The notes under the pieces were generated by a model. It did not search any database, was not told the DNA's origin, and saw only the letters and a list, made by a program, of their open reading frames with translations. 64,000 nt of DNA from Roseovarius sp. S88 (lineage in GTDB: Bacteria; Pseudomonadota; Alphaproteobacteria; Rhodobacterales; Rhodobacteraceae): contig NZ_CP146069.1 of assembly GCF_037023735.1 (NCBI RefSeq), positions 2,955,501 through 3,019,500 of the forward strand, given 5' to 3'. Within the stretch, counting starts at the first letter, position 1, and every line of letters starts with the position of its first letter. Both the position numbers and the translations under genes were made by a program. Shown in pieces: positions 36,020 through 44,603 of this stretch.

Positions 36020-37903
36020 ATGACATTTGCCACGCGCCAGGATGTGCTGGACATTGAGAACGAAAAGCCATGGGACGAGCGCGACGTTCCCAAAACGGTT
36101 TACAAAATGCTCGCCGAAACAACCGGGGCATTTCCGAACCGCCCAGCGATCAGCTATCAGATCATGTCAGGGCCGACCGACAAGGCCGAAACGCTCACAT
36201 GGCAGCAGTTTCACGATCAGGTCGCGCAAGCGGCAAACCTTTTTCGCAGCCTGAAGATCGGCGAAAACGATGTCGTCGCTTTGGTCATGCCCAATACACT
36301 TGAAACCGCGATTGCCACGATCGGTGCCATGGTTGCTGGCATTGCCAACCCCGTTAACCCGCTTCTGGAACCAGAACAGATCGGAGCAATCCTGCGTGAG
36401 ACAAACGCCAAGGTCGTTGTCACCCTGCGCGCCTTCCCCAAAACGGACATCGCCCAGAAAACGGCCGAGGCCGTGCGCCATGCTCCGAACGTGCATACCG
36501 TGCTCGAAGTGGACATGAACCGGTATCTGACGCCCCCCAAAAGCTGGATCGTGCCACTGATCCGCCCCAAGAACCCGGCCAACCATCACGCAGACCTCAA
36601 GAACTTCAACGCCGAAATGGCCAGGCAACCCAAAACGCTCAGCTTTGAAGACAGCGCGGGAGATCGTGTTGCGGCTTACTTTCACACCGGCGGGACCACC
36701 GGAATGCCCAAGGTCGCACAGCACCGTTATTCCGGCATGGTTTATAACGGGTGGCTTGGTCACCGCCTGCTCTTTACCGAAAACGACAGTGTGATGTGTC
36801 CATTGCCGCTGTTCCATGTCTTTGCCTGCCACGTGATCCTCATGGCGATGATCAAATCCGGTGCGCATGTGGTCTTCCCCACGCCTGCTGGCTATCGCGG
36901 TGATGGGGTTTTTGATAATTTCTGGAAGCTCTGCGAGCGCTGGAAAACCACCTTTGTCATCACCGTGCCCACAGCGGTTGCCGCGCTCATGCAGCGCAAG
37001 GTCGATGCGGATGTCTCGACCGTGAAGAACGCGTTTTCCGGATCGGCCCCCATGCCAATGGAGTTGTTCAAACGGTTTGAATCCGCCACCGGCATGGCCG
37101 TCATCGAAGGGTACGGGTTGACGGAGGCGACATGCCTTGTGTCCTGCAACCCGCCCACGGGCGAAAAGAAAGTTGGCTCGGTCGGCGTGCCGTTCCCGCA
37201 TACGGATGTGAAGATCATTACCGCCACCGACAACGGCCCCATGGAATGCGAGCCGGACCAGATCGGTGAAATCTGTATTTCAAACCCTGGAGTCTTTTCC
37301 GGCAACACCTATACCGAAGCGGCCAAGAACGCCGACCTCTACCACTACAACGAATATCTACGCACCGGAGATCTGGGCCGGATTGATGAAGACGGATATC
37401 TCTGGATCACAGGCCGCGCCAAGGACCTGATCATTCGCGGCGGACACAACATTGACCCGGCTGAGATCGAAGAGGCGCTGATGGCGCATAGTGCTGTCGC
37501 CATGGCCGGGGCCATCGGTCAGCCCGATGCCCATGCGGGTGAAATCCCCTGCGCCTATGTGGAGTTGGTCGACGGGGGCGACGTGGACGGCGAGACCTTG
37601 CTAGAGCATTGCAAAAAGCACGTGCATGAGCGTGCTGCGATCCCCAAGCATATCGAAGTGCTGCCTGAGCTGCCCAAGACGGCCGTGGGCAAGGTTTTCA
37701 AGCCTGATCTGCGCAAGCGCGCCATCACGCGTATCTATAACGCCGAGTTGGACAAAGCGGGCATTGCAGCTCAGGTAACGGAAGTCACTGACGACAAAAA
37801 GCGCGGCCTGATCGCCAAAGTTTCCAAATCGGGTGATGTGGATGAGGCCGCCCTGTCACAAACCTTGGGGCAATTCACCCGCCCTTGGGAATGGGCAGAC
37901 TAG
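36020..37903 (+). CDS. Acyl-CoA synthetase (AMP-forming)
   Basis: 627 residues. ANL-superfamily ligase that activates a carboxylic acid with ATP and CoA. Motifs: YFHTGGTTGMPKVAQH (P-loop A3), EGYGLTEATC (A5), YLRTGDLGRIDEDGYLWITGRAKDLIIRGGHNI (A7-A8), and the C-terminal catalytic Lys in PKTAVGKVFK. Start ATG 36020, with GGGAGGA upstream. Similar proteins are annotated only as acyl-CoA synthetase or AMP-binding domain protein; chain length is unknown. Confidence 0.9.
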   Translation: MTFATRQDVLDIENEKPWDERDVPKTVYKMLAETTGAFPNRPAISYQIMSGPTDKAETLTWQQFHDQVAQAANLFRSLKIGENDVVALVMPNTLETAIATIGAMVAGIANPVNPLLEPEQIGAILRETNAKVVVTLRAFPKTDIAQKTAEAVRHAPNVHTVLEVDMNRYLTPPKSWIVPLIRPKNPANHHADLKNFNAEMARQPKTLSFEDSAGDRVAAYFHTGGTTGMPKVAQHRYSGMVYNGWLGHRLLFTENDSVMCPLPLFHVFACHVILMAMIKSGAHVVFPTPAGYRGDGVFDNFWKLCERWKTTFVITVPTAVAALMQRKVDADVSTVKNAFSGSAPMPMELFKRFESATGMAVIEGYGLTEATCLVSCNPPTGEKKVGSVGVPFPHTDVKIITATDNGPMECEPDQIGEICISNPGVFSGNTYTEAAKNADLYHYNEYLRTGDLGRIDEDGYLWITGRAKDLIIRGGHNIDPAEIEEALMAHSAVAMAGAIGQPDAHAGEIPCAYVELVDGGDVDGETLLEHCKKHVHERAAIPKHIEVLPELPKTAVGKVFKPDLRKRAITRIYNAELDKAGIAAQVTEVTDDKKRGLIAKVSKSGDVDEAALSQTLGQFTRPWEWAD

Positions 37904-37910
37904 GCCAACA

Positions 37911-37930
37911 CCCGGGGATCATTCCCCGGG
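37911..37930. terminator. Hairpin between convergent genes
   Basis: A perfect 8-bp inverted repeat CCCGGGGA and TCCCCGGG with loop TCAT, just after the acyl-CoA synthetase stop. The right arm encodes the last codons of the convergent VOC gene. No T-run. Confidence 0.45.
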
Positions 37931-38314
37931 CCAGACCAACTCCAACCTGATGCCACCGGGTTCCGCAAACATCATATGATGGCGCGGGCCCTGCCCCATG
38001 GGTTCAGGTGCAAATTCAACCGTGGCACCGGGATAGGCCCTGATCCGGGCATGCAAGTCATCCAACTCCGCACGCGTTGCCACTTCCAAAGCGAGATGAT
38101 GAAGTCCGATGTTTTGCCGCCGGTCAAATGCGCGCGGTGGTGGATCCTGCGCCACCTGCCAAAGCGTCAAACGGCTTGTGCCATCACTCACCGCACTGCG
38201 CGGATAACTATCGTCCCGGCCGCTTTCGCTCCATCCCAAAACATCGGTGAAAAAGGCAACGCTGGCATCAAGGTCACGCACAGCCAGCCCCAGGTGATTA
38301 ATTCCTTGGGTCAT
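37919..38314 (-). CDS. VOC family (glyoxalase/dioxygenase-fold) protein
   Basis: 131 residues from MTQGINHLGLAVRDLDASVAFF. Single VOC module: first metal-ligand His in INHLGLAV, later NIGLHHLALEV and a Glu near the end in GGIRLELVWPGE. Likely a metal-dependent lyase, isomerase or dioxygenase; glyoxalase I is one option. It may also be a non-catalytic binder. Convergent with the acyl-CoA synthetase. Confidence 0.82.
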   Translation of the reverse strand: MTQGINHLGLAVRDLDASVAFFTDVLGWSESGRDDSYPRSAVSDGTSRLTLWQVAQDPPPRAFDRRQNIGLHHLALEVATRAELDDLHARIRAYPGATVEFAPEPMGQGPRHHMMFAEPGGIRLELVWPGE

Positions 38315-38373
38315 CGGTCTCTCCAAATTGTGCGTCCCCGATGCGGTCAATCAACCATGACCCGAAACAGGCT

Positions 38374-39048
38374 TCAACCGCGAAAACTCACGATGTCTTC
38401 AAACGCTTCGCGCTCTGTCCGATAGTTATTTACAGGATGCTCAGTATCTGCGTAGCCAAAGGAAATCGCGCAGAGGACCATCCGCTCCTCAGGCAGGCCA
38501 AAGTGACGCCGGATCATATCGGGATAGGCCGCAACAGCCGCCTGTGCGATGGTCCCGACCCCCTGTGCCGTGGCGGCAGCCATGAATGCTGTCAGAAACC
38601 CTCCGGCATCCAGTGCTCCATAGGCCCCAAGAACGCGTGGCGTATGAAGAATGGCCACGTGTGGTGCATCAAACAGCTCAAAGTTTCGCATTGATTGGCG
38701 TGCCCGTGCAGCGCGATCTTCACGTGCAATCCCAACCGCATTATAAAGCCCATAACCGCAAGTGCGCCGCCGGTCGCCCAATTCATCAGGATAAGCCTCC
38801 GGCCAAGGCAGGTCAGGCCCAGGCTTTCCTTCCTGCACTTCTTTCAACAGAGCTTGGCGAAACGCTTCTGTTTCCGCCCCCGAGGCAATGACCACCTGCC
38901 ATGGCTGCACATTGTTCCAACTGGCCGTGTGACGCGCCGTATTGAGGATGTCCTCAATCACATCCCGTGGCACCGGGTTCGATTTGAACGCGCGGCAAGA
39001 ATAGCGTGCCTGCATCACTCGCCGAAACGCCTCTCCATCTGGTGTCAT
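38374..39048 (-). CDS. Nitroreductase family protein
   Basis: 224 residues. FMN-dependent NAD(P)H oxidoreductase fold: RYSCRAFKSNPVPRDVIEDIL, TASWNNVQPWQVVIA, and the C-terminal GFGYA-like SFGYADTEHPVNNYRTER. It lies 7 bp after the zinc-ribbon gene and is the last gene of the terC-xpaC-telA array. Substrates could be nitroaromatics, quinones or metal oxyanions such as tellurite; this last fits the context but is speculative. Confidence 0.88.
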   Translation of the reverse strand: MTPDGEAFRRVMQARYSCRAFKSNPVPRDVIEDILNTARHTASWNNVQPWQVVIASGAETEAFRQALLKEVQEGKPGPDLPWPEAYPDELGDRRRTCGYGLYNAVGIAREDRAARARQSMRNFELFDAPHVAILHTPRVLGAYGALDAGGFLTAFMAAATAQGVGTIAQAAVAAYPDMIRRHFGLPEERMVLCAISFGYADTEHPVNNYRTEREAFEDIVSFRG

Positions 39049-39055
39049 TCTGTCC

Positions 39056-40159
39056 TCATTGGTTCATAGCGACCACATATCCAACCGCAGCCGCAGCAAT
39101 GGCACCCAGCACGACGGCGATGGCAATCTTGATGGCTGAATAGGGCCGCTCGCCCTGCACCTTGCCGTTGCGTCCGTTGACCACAAAGCGATAGGTCTTG
39201 CCACGATACTTGTAGGCGGCCAGCCACACCGGCAGCAGCACATGTTTGAACGTCACATCCTTGATGTCGGTGCTGATCGAATGAATACGCTGCCGGTCCC
39301 CTCCGATATCAAAGCGCACATCGCGAGCAATAACATTGTCCATAATCTGCCGTGCCTCAGAGAACCCATCGGGCAATTCCACCTGATAGCCTTCGGCCCG
39401 AAACCCGGCCAAATATTCAGGCGAATAAGGGCGCAGATCGCTCAGATCCCATGGCTCAAGCGCATCTGTGTAACGCTTGGGCAAAGTGCGCGACGCCAAC
39501 ACCAAAACGTCATCAAAAAACCGCGCCACGCGCCCCGAAACGGGCCGCCAGCGCACCTTGGCCACGCGCACATTTTGGCGCTTGCCGTCGCGCATGACGG
39601 TTTTGTTTTCATAATAAACCGTGCCGCGTTCGCCTCGGTAATGCGACTTGGTATCAGCATCATAGGTCCAATAGGGCACATAAATGCCCTGCATCTTGCG
39701 TCCCTTGCGGGCATAGTCCTGCAGTCCATTGGGCGCGAACCACAGGCTGCCAAGCCAGTCCGACATCGCCCCCCGCGCGGCCGGTTCTTCAACACTGAAG
39801 GGCAAAAGCCCTCTTGGCTTGATGTGCCGATGAATGCCGGTATCCGTGACCATAGGCGTTGCACAAAATGGGCATTCAGCGGCATGTAGCGTCTCGTCGA
39901 ACTCCACCTGCGCGGCACAGTTGGGGCACTGCACCACCCGGGTTTCCTCGATCTCGGCTTCGGCCAGTTGTCCATCCAAAGCCGCTTGAAAATCCAGCTC
40001 TCGAACCGAGGAGGCCCAAGGACTGGACTGCGTGACATCCTCGGTGTTGCCGCAATGATCACAGATCAGTTGCTCTTCGCGCGGGGCATAGCGAAAATCG
40101 GCACCGCAATTGTCGCAGGGAAAGCGGTGTTCTTCGACTGGCGCGCGATCATCTGGCAT
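39056..40159 (-). CDS. Double zinc-ribbon protein with C-terminal TM helix
   Basis: 367 residues. Two zinc ribbons: C15/C18/C33/C36 (CDNCG, CDHCG, TFIIB-like) and C78/C81/C96/C99 (CPNCA, CPFCA). A long soluble domain contains GIYVPYWTYDADTKSHYRGERG, and a single TM helix lies at the end (IAIAVVLGAIAAAAVGYVV). Such proteins neighbour SPFH proteins, as with YdjG and YdjI of Bacillus subtilis, where they act with PspA in envelope stress. The SPFH gene directly upstream fits that pairing. Confidence 0.82.
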   Translation of the reverse strand: MPDDRAPVEEHRFPCDNCGADFRYAPREEQLICDHCGNTEDVTQSSPWASSVRELDFQAALDGQLAEAEIEETRVVQCPNCAAQVEFDETLHAAECPFCATPMVTDTGIHRHIKPRGLLPFSVEEPAARGAMSDWLGSLWFAPNGLQDYARKGRKMQGIYVPYWTYDADTKSHYRGERGTVYYENKTVMRDGKRQNVRVAKVRWRPVSGRVARFFDDVLVLASRTLPKRYTDALEPWDLSDLRPYSPEYLAGFRAEGYQVELPDGFSEARQIMDNVIARDVRFDIGGDRQRIHSISTDIKDVTFKHVLLPVWLAAYKYRGKTYRFVVNGRNGKVQGERPYSAIKIAIAVVLGAIAAAAVGYVVAMNQ

Positions 40160-40221
40160 GTATCTGGCTCAAAGATGCAATTCCCAAAGAAGGTGGCAGC
40201 GGCCTTCAGGCCGAAAGGTCG

Positions 40222-41301
40222 TTAAACTTTGGGCGGGGGTGGCGGCATCACGGTAAAGAGTTGGGCCAGTTCCTGCACCTCATCCGCCAGAAGCCAGCCG
40301 TCCTGACCAGCGGTCCAGACATAGGTCTCGCGCGTCAGCTTACCTTCACCGGCCATGCGGCCCAGGTCAGCCTTGGAATAAGGCCCATGCGTCTTGCCGT
40401 TCTCGGCAATGTGCCACACATGCTCAACCGGAGGCGGAGGCGGCGTTTGATGTCCGGCCATCTGCGTGGCCATGGCCATCCCCATACCCATGCCAAGACC
40501 AGCTCCCATGCCGCCACCCCCATCCGGATTGCGGGCCGCAGCGGTCATGGCCTCTGCGGTGGAGTAGTCCCGGAACCGGCGCAAATCACCCGCAACTCCC
40601 ATCGAGGTGCGTTTGTCGAGCGCTTCTTCTACGGCAGGCGGCAGCGAGATGTTTTCAATATAAAACTCCGGAATGGTCAGCCCATACTCTGCAACCACTG
40701 CAGAAATCTCTTCCGCCACCAGCTTGCCCAACTCGCCTGTATTTGCGGCCATGTCCAGTACCGGAACGCCCGACGCTGCAATAATGCGCGAAAACGCCTG
40801 CACGATGATGTTGCGGATCTGGTAGCTGATCTCGTCCATGGTAAATTCACCATCGGTACCAACGATCTCAATCAGGAACTTTGCTGGGTCAATGACGCGC
40901 ACCGAATAGGTGCCAAAGGCGCGTAGACGGGTTGGCCCAAACTCCGGGTCGCGCAGCATGATGGGGTTCTTCGTGCCCCATTTCAGGTCATTAAACCGCG
41001 TGGTGTTGACGAAATAGACCTCGGATTTAAACGGGCTTTTGAACCCATGATCCCAGCTGTTAATCGTGGTCAGGATCGGCATATTGTTCGTCTCAAGCAT
41101 ATAAAGCCCAGGCGTAAACACATCCGCCAACTGCCCCTCATGCACAAACACCGCCGCTTGCCCTTCGCGCACGGTCAGCTTGGCTCCATATTTGATCTCA
41201 TGATCCTCGCGCTCAAACCGCCAGACCATGGTGTCCCGCGTATCATCCGTCCAATGGATGACATCGATGAATTCACCTGTGAGAAAATCTAGAATGCCCA
41301 T
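40222..41301 (-). CDS. SPFH/band 7 protein with C-terminal GYF_2 domain
   Basis: 359 residues. SPFH (virion-core-like, YdjI-type) domain about 25-240. A Gly/Met-rich linker (about 265-295) with a Pro run is followed by a GYF_2-type module (VWHIAENGKTHGPYSKADLGRM, DGWLLADEV). There is no N-terminal TM helix. It should form oligomers at the membrane and recruit proline-rich partners through the GYF module. It sits between the DUF2927 lipoprotein and the zinc-ribbon gene. Confidence 0.87.
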   Translation of the reverse strand: MGILDFLTGEFIDVIHWTDDTRDTMVWRFEREDHEIKYGAKLTVREGQAAVFVHEGQLADVFTPGLYMLETNNMPILTTINSWDHGFKSPFKSEVYFVNTTRFNDLKWGTKNPIMLRDPEFGPTRLRAFGTYSVRVIDPAKFLIEIVGTDGEFTMDEISYQIRNIIVQAFSRIIAASGVPVLDMAANTGELGKLVAEEISAVVAEYGLTIPEFYIENISLPPAVEEALDKRTSMGVAGDLRRFRDYSTAEAMTAAARNPDGGGGMGAGLGMGMGMAMATQMAGHQTPPPPPVEHVWHIAENGKTHGPYSKADLGRMAGEGKLTRETYVWTAGQDGWLLADEVQELAQLFTVMPPPPPKV

Positions 41302-41321
41302 TGTCTGGTCTCCTTTTGTCG

Positions 41322-42275
41322 TCAGCTGGGACCGCTGCGATTGGCAAAGATACGAGAAAAGATCGGCCGCGCCTCTTCCAAAGCCATGCCAGGCTTGAGC
41401 GCAGGGCTATAAAGCGTGCGCAGCAATTCCTCGTCATGGCTGGTCAAAAGCGCGAATTCCTCGTCATCGTTAAAAATAGATGGTCGTGCACGAGGACTAT
41501 CATTGGCAAGACCGAGGCCCTGCGCCAATTCCTCGTGAATGCAGGCAAGCCGTTGAAGTGCCGTGTTTTCCGAGCGGATATAGGCCAGCGCCACACGATA
41601 CTCGTAGTCATTCTCCATACCCGCTGCGATGACGAAGCACCGGATAGAGCGTGGCAGGCGGTTGTAGAACCCTACGCTGCCGCGCTGAAAACTCGGTAGA
41701 ATCTCCCGTGTACGCGCACTGGCCTCTTCGGCATCATCGGCACTCATGATCATCACGGTGAAATTTGCATTGTTGTTGCTCACCGAGATAGGATGCTCAG
41801 TGATCCGCGACAGACGTGCGGCATAAGATCGGATATGAGCGATATCACGGGCCTGAATGTCCTTGGGCACCCGCGCGCCAAATTCAATACCGATGCGCAC
41901 CGGCACCCGCCATTTGCGCAACCGGCCCGGCACATCATCTGCTGGGCTAAGCCCGCCATTGTTCTGGTATTCGTTATAGAACGCGATCCGCTCGAAGTTT
42001 CTCTTGAGGTCTGTATCGCTATAGGGGGTATCCACGCCCCCACCGCCAGTGCGCATCAGGTCTTGGGCCTGTAGATCATTCTGAAGCCGCGCATAGTAAA
42101 GCGTCAGCGCCTCGCTGGCGGCCGAAGGCTGAATGTCATCGCCCTCCAACAAATCCGCCGGACGCGCCTGTGGTTTTGCTGATGGGTCAAGTGCTGTCGA
42201 CGACAGGCACCCGGCGAGACATACAAGTCCCGCCAGACCTATGGCCGTTCGCCAAACACGATGAACATTATGCAA
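41322..42275 (-). CDS. DUF2927 lipoprotein, protease-like
   Basis: 317 residues. N-terminal lipoprotein signal IGLAGLVCLAGC places it at a membrane facing the periplasm. The DUF2927 core includes CFVIAAG and CIHEELAQGLGLANDSP; the HEExxQ pattern is like a zinc-protease helix, though activity is unproven. It lies 18 bp after telA and 20 bp before the SPFH gene, so it belongs to the same transcript. Confidence 0.82.
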   Translation of the reverse strand: MHNVHRVWRTAIGLAGLVCLAGCLSSTALDPSAKPQARPADLLEGDDIQPSAASEALTLYYARLQNDLQAQDLMRTGGGGVDTPYSDTDLKRNFERIAFYNEYQNNGGLSPADDVPGRLRKWRVPVRIGIEFGARVPKDIQARDIAHIRSYAARLSRITEHPISVSNNNANFTVMIMSADDAEEASARTREILPSFQRGSVGFYNRLPRSIRCFVIAAGMENDYEYRVALAYIRSENTALQRLACIHEELAQGLGLANDSPRARPSIFNDDEEFALLTSHDEELLRTLYSPALKPGMALEEARPIFSRIFANRSGPS

Positions 42276-42293
42276 GCTAGGCGGCTCCGTTTC

Positions 42294-43490
42294 TTAGCCC
42301 GGCACAGCCGTGCCGGCATTGTCGCCCACACCATCACGCCGCGACTTGGCCGCTGCAAGCGTGTCACGCAGCTCGGCTTCCATCTTTTTGAGTTCTTCTT
42401 CCGCAGCTGCGCGACGGGCCTTGCCTTCATCCGCAATCTGAAGGCTCTCTTCGATGGTGCCGATCAGATCGGCATTGGCCTGTTTAACCGCTTCGATGTC
42501 AAACACGCCGCGCTCCATCTCTTCGCGGATCATCTTGTTTGCATCGCGCAGGTTCTCGGCATTGGACGTCAGTAGTTCATTGGTCAGATCATTGGCATCC
42601 CTGACCGCCGCCGCAGCTTCGGCAGAGCGCTGAATGGTCACGGCCTGCGCCAGTTGCGTCTCCCAAAGTGGCACGGTGTTCACAAGCGTCGAGTTGATCT
42701 TGGTCACCAGCGACTTGTCGTTTTCCTGAACCAACCGGATCGAGGGCAGCGATTGCATCGTCACCTGACGCGTCAGTTTCAGGTCATGCACCCGGCGCTC
42801 AAGATCATCTCGCGCAGCACGCAGATCGCGTAACTCTTGCGCCTGCATCACCTGCTGATCTTCTGGCGCGGCCTGCACTTCGGCCTCTTTGGCCGGAATG
42901 GCCGTCTCATCCAGCTCTTTCAGCTTTTCTTCACCCGCCGCGATGTAGAGCGCCAGCTCATTGTAGAACTGCAGGGTTTTCTCATAGAGCAGATCGAGCG
43001 ACTTGATATCCTTCAAAAGCGTATGCTCATGCGCCAAAAGATCATCGGTGATCTTGTCGATCTGGCCTTGCACGGTTTCGAACCGTGCTGTGAACTTCGC
43101 AAACGGGGCGGCACGGCCCAAAAGCTTTTCCCACCATGTCCGCTCCCGCCGCACATCCAACTCAGAGACTGAGAAGCCCCGAATGGTCGTCACGATGTTG
43201 CGCAGCGAACTGCCCGCAGGACCCACATCCTTGTTGCGCACGCCTTGCAGCATGGATTGGGAAATCTCCTGCAACTCGGACTGCGCAGCCGAACCAAATG
43301 AGACGATCGAGTTGGTGTCGCCCATGTCAATCTCATCCATCCGCTTGCGGATTTCAGCGCCCTCGGCAGGGTCCGCCTGAGCAAGCGGTACGATGGCACC
43401 CGCCTCTTTCGGCTCAGGCAGGATCACCCGGCTGATTTCTTCCACTTCGGCCAATGCAGCCTCGGCTTTTTTGCGAATAGTCTCTGACAT
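42294..43490 (-). CDS. telA: TelA-like toxic anion resistance protein
   Basis: 398 residues, soluble and largely helical. TelA family features include the SIVSFGSAAQSELQEISQSMLQGVRNKDVGP block at the N-terminus and the R-W-E-K stretch RTWWEKLLG, followed by long coiled coils (about 140-360). TelA proteins are linked to tellurite and cell-envelope antibiotic tolerance by genetics; their molecular activity is unknown. It is preceded by xpaC 18 bp upstream, a pairing that recurs widely. Confidence 0.88.
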   Translation of the reverse strand: MSETIRKKAEAALAEVEEISRVILPEPKEAGAIVPLAQADPAEGAEIRKRMDEIDMGDTNSIVSFGSAAQSELQEISQSMLQGVRNKDVGPAGSSLRNIVTTIRGFSVSELDVRRERTWWEKLLGRAAPFAKFTARFETVQGQIDKITDDLLAHEHTLLKDIKSLDLLYEKTLQFYNELALYIAAGEEKLKELDETAIPAKEAEVQAAPEDQQVMQAQELRDLRAARDDLERRVHDLKLTRQVTMQSLPSIRLVQENDKSLVTKINSTLVNTVPLWETQLAQAVTIQRSAEAAAAVRDANDLTNELLTSNAENLRDANKMIREEMERGVFDIEAVKQANADLIGTIEESLQIADEGKARRAAAEEELKKMEAELRDTLAAAKSRRDGVGDNAGTAVPG

Positions 43491-43508
43491 AGTACCCCCC
43501 TCTTCGGG

Positions 43509-44402
43509 CTATTGCGTGTCGTCCAAACGAATACCTTCGCGTGCAAGTCTGTCACGCAGAACGCTGATTTCGATTTCCAGATCACTGTTGTTGTCGGTCA
43601 AAAGCTTGCGCGTCTTGGCCGTAAAATTCTCTTCCAGATCGGTGAGCAGAATCATGTAGTCCGAGCGCGCCCCTGCATCCCGCGACCGACTATAGATATC
43701 TGCGAACTTCACGGTCGCATCCCGCGCACCCATTAAATACACACCAAGGTACTTTCGCGCCGCAGTTAGGTCCCGCGGGTCATCCTCAACCGTGCGCAAC
43801 ATGTCACGGACACTCACCTGAAACCGTTCAAGCCTTGCCTCGGCCTGACGATCTCCAGCTCGTTTGATCGCATCCGTCATACCACTGAGATAGCTTTCGG
43901 CCTTGTCCACAACGCGTGCCACGCGATCTGTTTGAGCCTTGTCTATTCCTTCCATTCCTTTGTCCCGCATTGGATCAGGACCAAAGGCGAAAAAGTGCAA
44001 GACGCACCCCAAGGCCGCATAAATGACCGGGACCACGAGGCCTCCGGCGCTGGCACAACCTGCCACTGCCAGACCCAACCCCGTGAGAGCAGAGCCTGCC
44101 ATTTTGCGTGGGAACCCAGGCGCCCGAGCGACTTTGCGCGCCTCATAGGATTCCTGCGCGACAATCCCTTCGCGCGTCAGCCAAGCTGCCAAAAGCAAAA
44201 GGCCTAGGGCCGCAAGATAAAGCGCCAGACCGGTCGGCCCTGACGTAAAAGCCGCCCAGATCAGTGGCAGAGGTGCAAGGAAAAGAACATTAACACGCCC
44301 ACCCGCCTGTGTCCGACGCGCACCTTGGTACGCCCCACGTTCGGGGATCCCATCAGACGGCTTACCATCGGGGCTATGTTTTCCGCCAAATCGCTGAGCC
44401 AT
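43509..44402 (-). CDS. XpaC-like 5-bromo-4-chloroindolyl phosphate hydrolysis protein
   Basis: 297 residues. Two or three TM helices (about 38-75 and 105-140), then a helical cytoplasmic domain (about 150-290, DKAESYLSGMTDAIKRAGDRQ). XpaC is the usual partner of TelA. The name comes from a Bacillus phenotype and is not proof of phosphatase activity. Its ATG overlaps the stop of a 27-residue membrane ORF as TAATG, suggesting coupling. Confidence 0.85.
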   Translation of the reverse strand: MAQRFGGKHSPDGKPSDGIPERGAYQGARRTQAGGRVNVLFLAPLPLIWAAFTSGPTGLALYLAALGLLLLAAWLTREGIVAQESYEARKVARAPGFPRKMAGSALTGLGLAVAGCASAGGLVVPVIYAALGCVLHFFAFGPDPMRDKGMEGIDKAQTDRVARVVDKAESYLSGMTDAIKRAGDRQAEARLERFQVSVRDMLRTVEDDPRDLTAARKYLGVYLMGARDATVKFADIYSRSRDAGARSDYMILLTDLEENFTAKTRKLLTDNNSDLEIEISVLRDRLAREGIRLDDTQ

Positions 44403-44485
44403 TACACGCCTCCGGCTATCGAGACGTAGAGGATCAATATGACAAGCAGAAAAAACGCCAGTCGTTGCAGGCCGCTCCCAGTCAT
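44402..44485 (-). CDS. 27-residue single-pass membrane protein upstream of xpaC
   Basis: ATG at 44485 to TAA at 44402. The product starts MTGSGLQRLAFF and continues as one hydrophobic helix (FLLVILILYVSIAGGV). Its stop codon shares a base with the xpaC start (TAATG), typical of translational coupling. GAGGGG lies close upstream, at short spacing. No family known to me. Confidence 0.5.
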   Translation of the reverse strand: MTGSGLQRLAFFLLVILILYVSIAGGV

Positions 44486-44533
44486 ATGCCCCTCAAATTT
44501 GTGTCCACCCCATGAAACTTAGGTCATGCCCGC

Positions 44534-44585
44534 CCCCCTTGCTAGGGGGAAGTTTGTGGGCACCGACGCAACCAGAGCGCCCACA
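44534..44585. terminator. Hairpins after terC
   Basis: A 6-bp stem with a 4-nt loop (44534-44549, CCCCCT and AGGGGG) and a second repeat TTGTGGGC and GCCCACAA (44554-44561, 44578-44585). They lie between terC and the small membrane ORF on the minus strand and may separate terC from the xpaC-telA transcript. No T-run. Confidence 0.4.
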
Positions 44586-44603
44586 AGTTTCTTTGACCAA
44601 TCT

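Noticed and set aside
36167..37201. 344-codon minus-strand frame opposite the acyl-CoA synthetase
   Set aside because: Antisense shadow; the plus-strand ligase motifs are complete.
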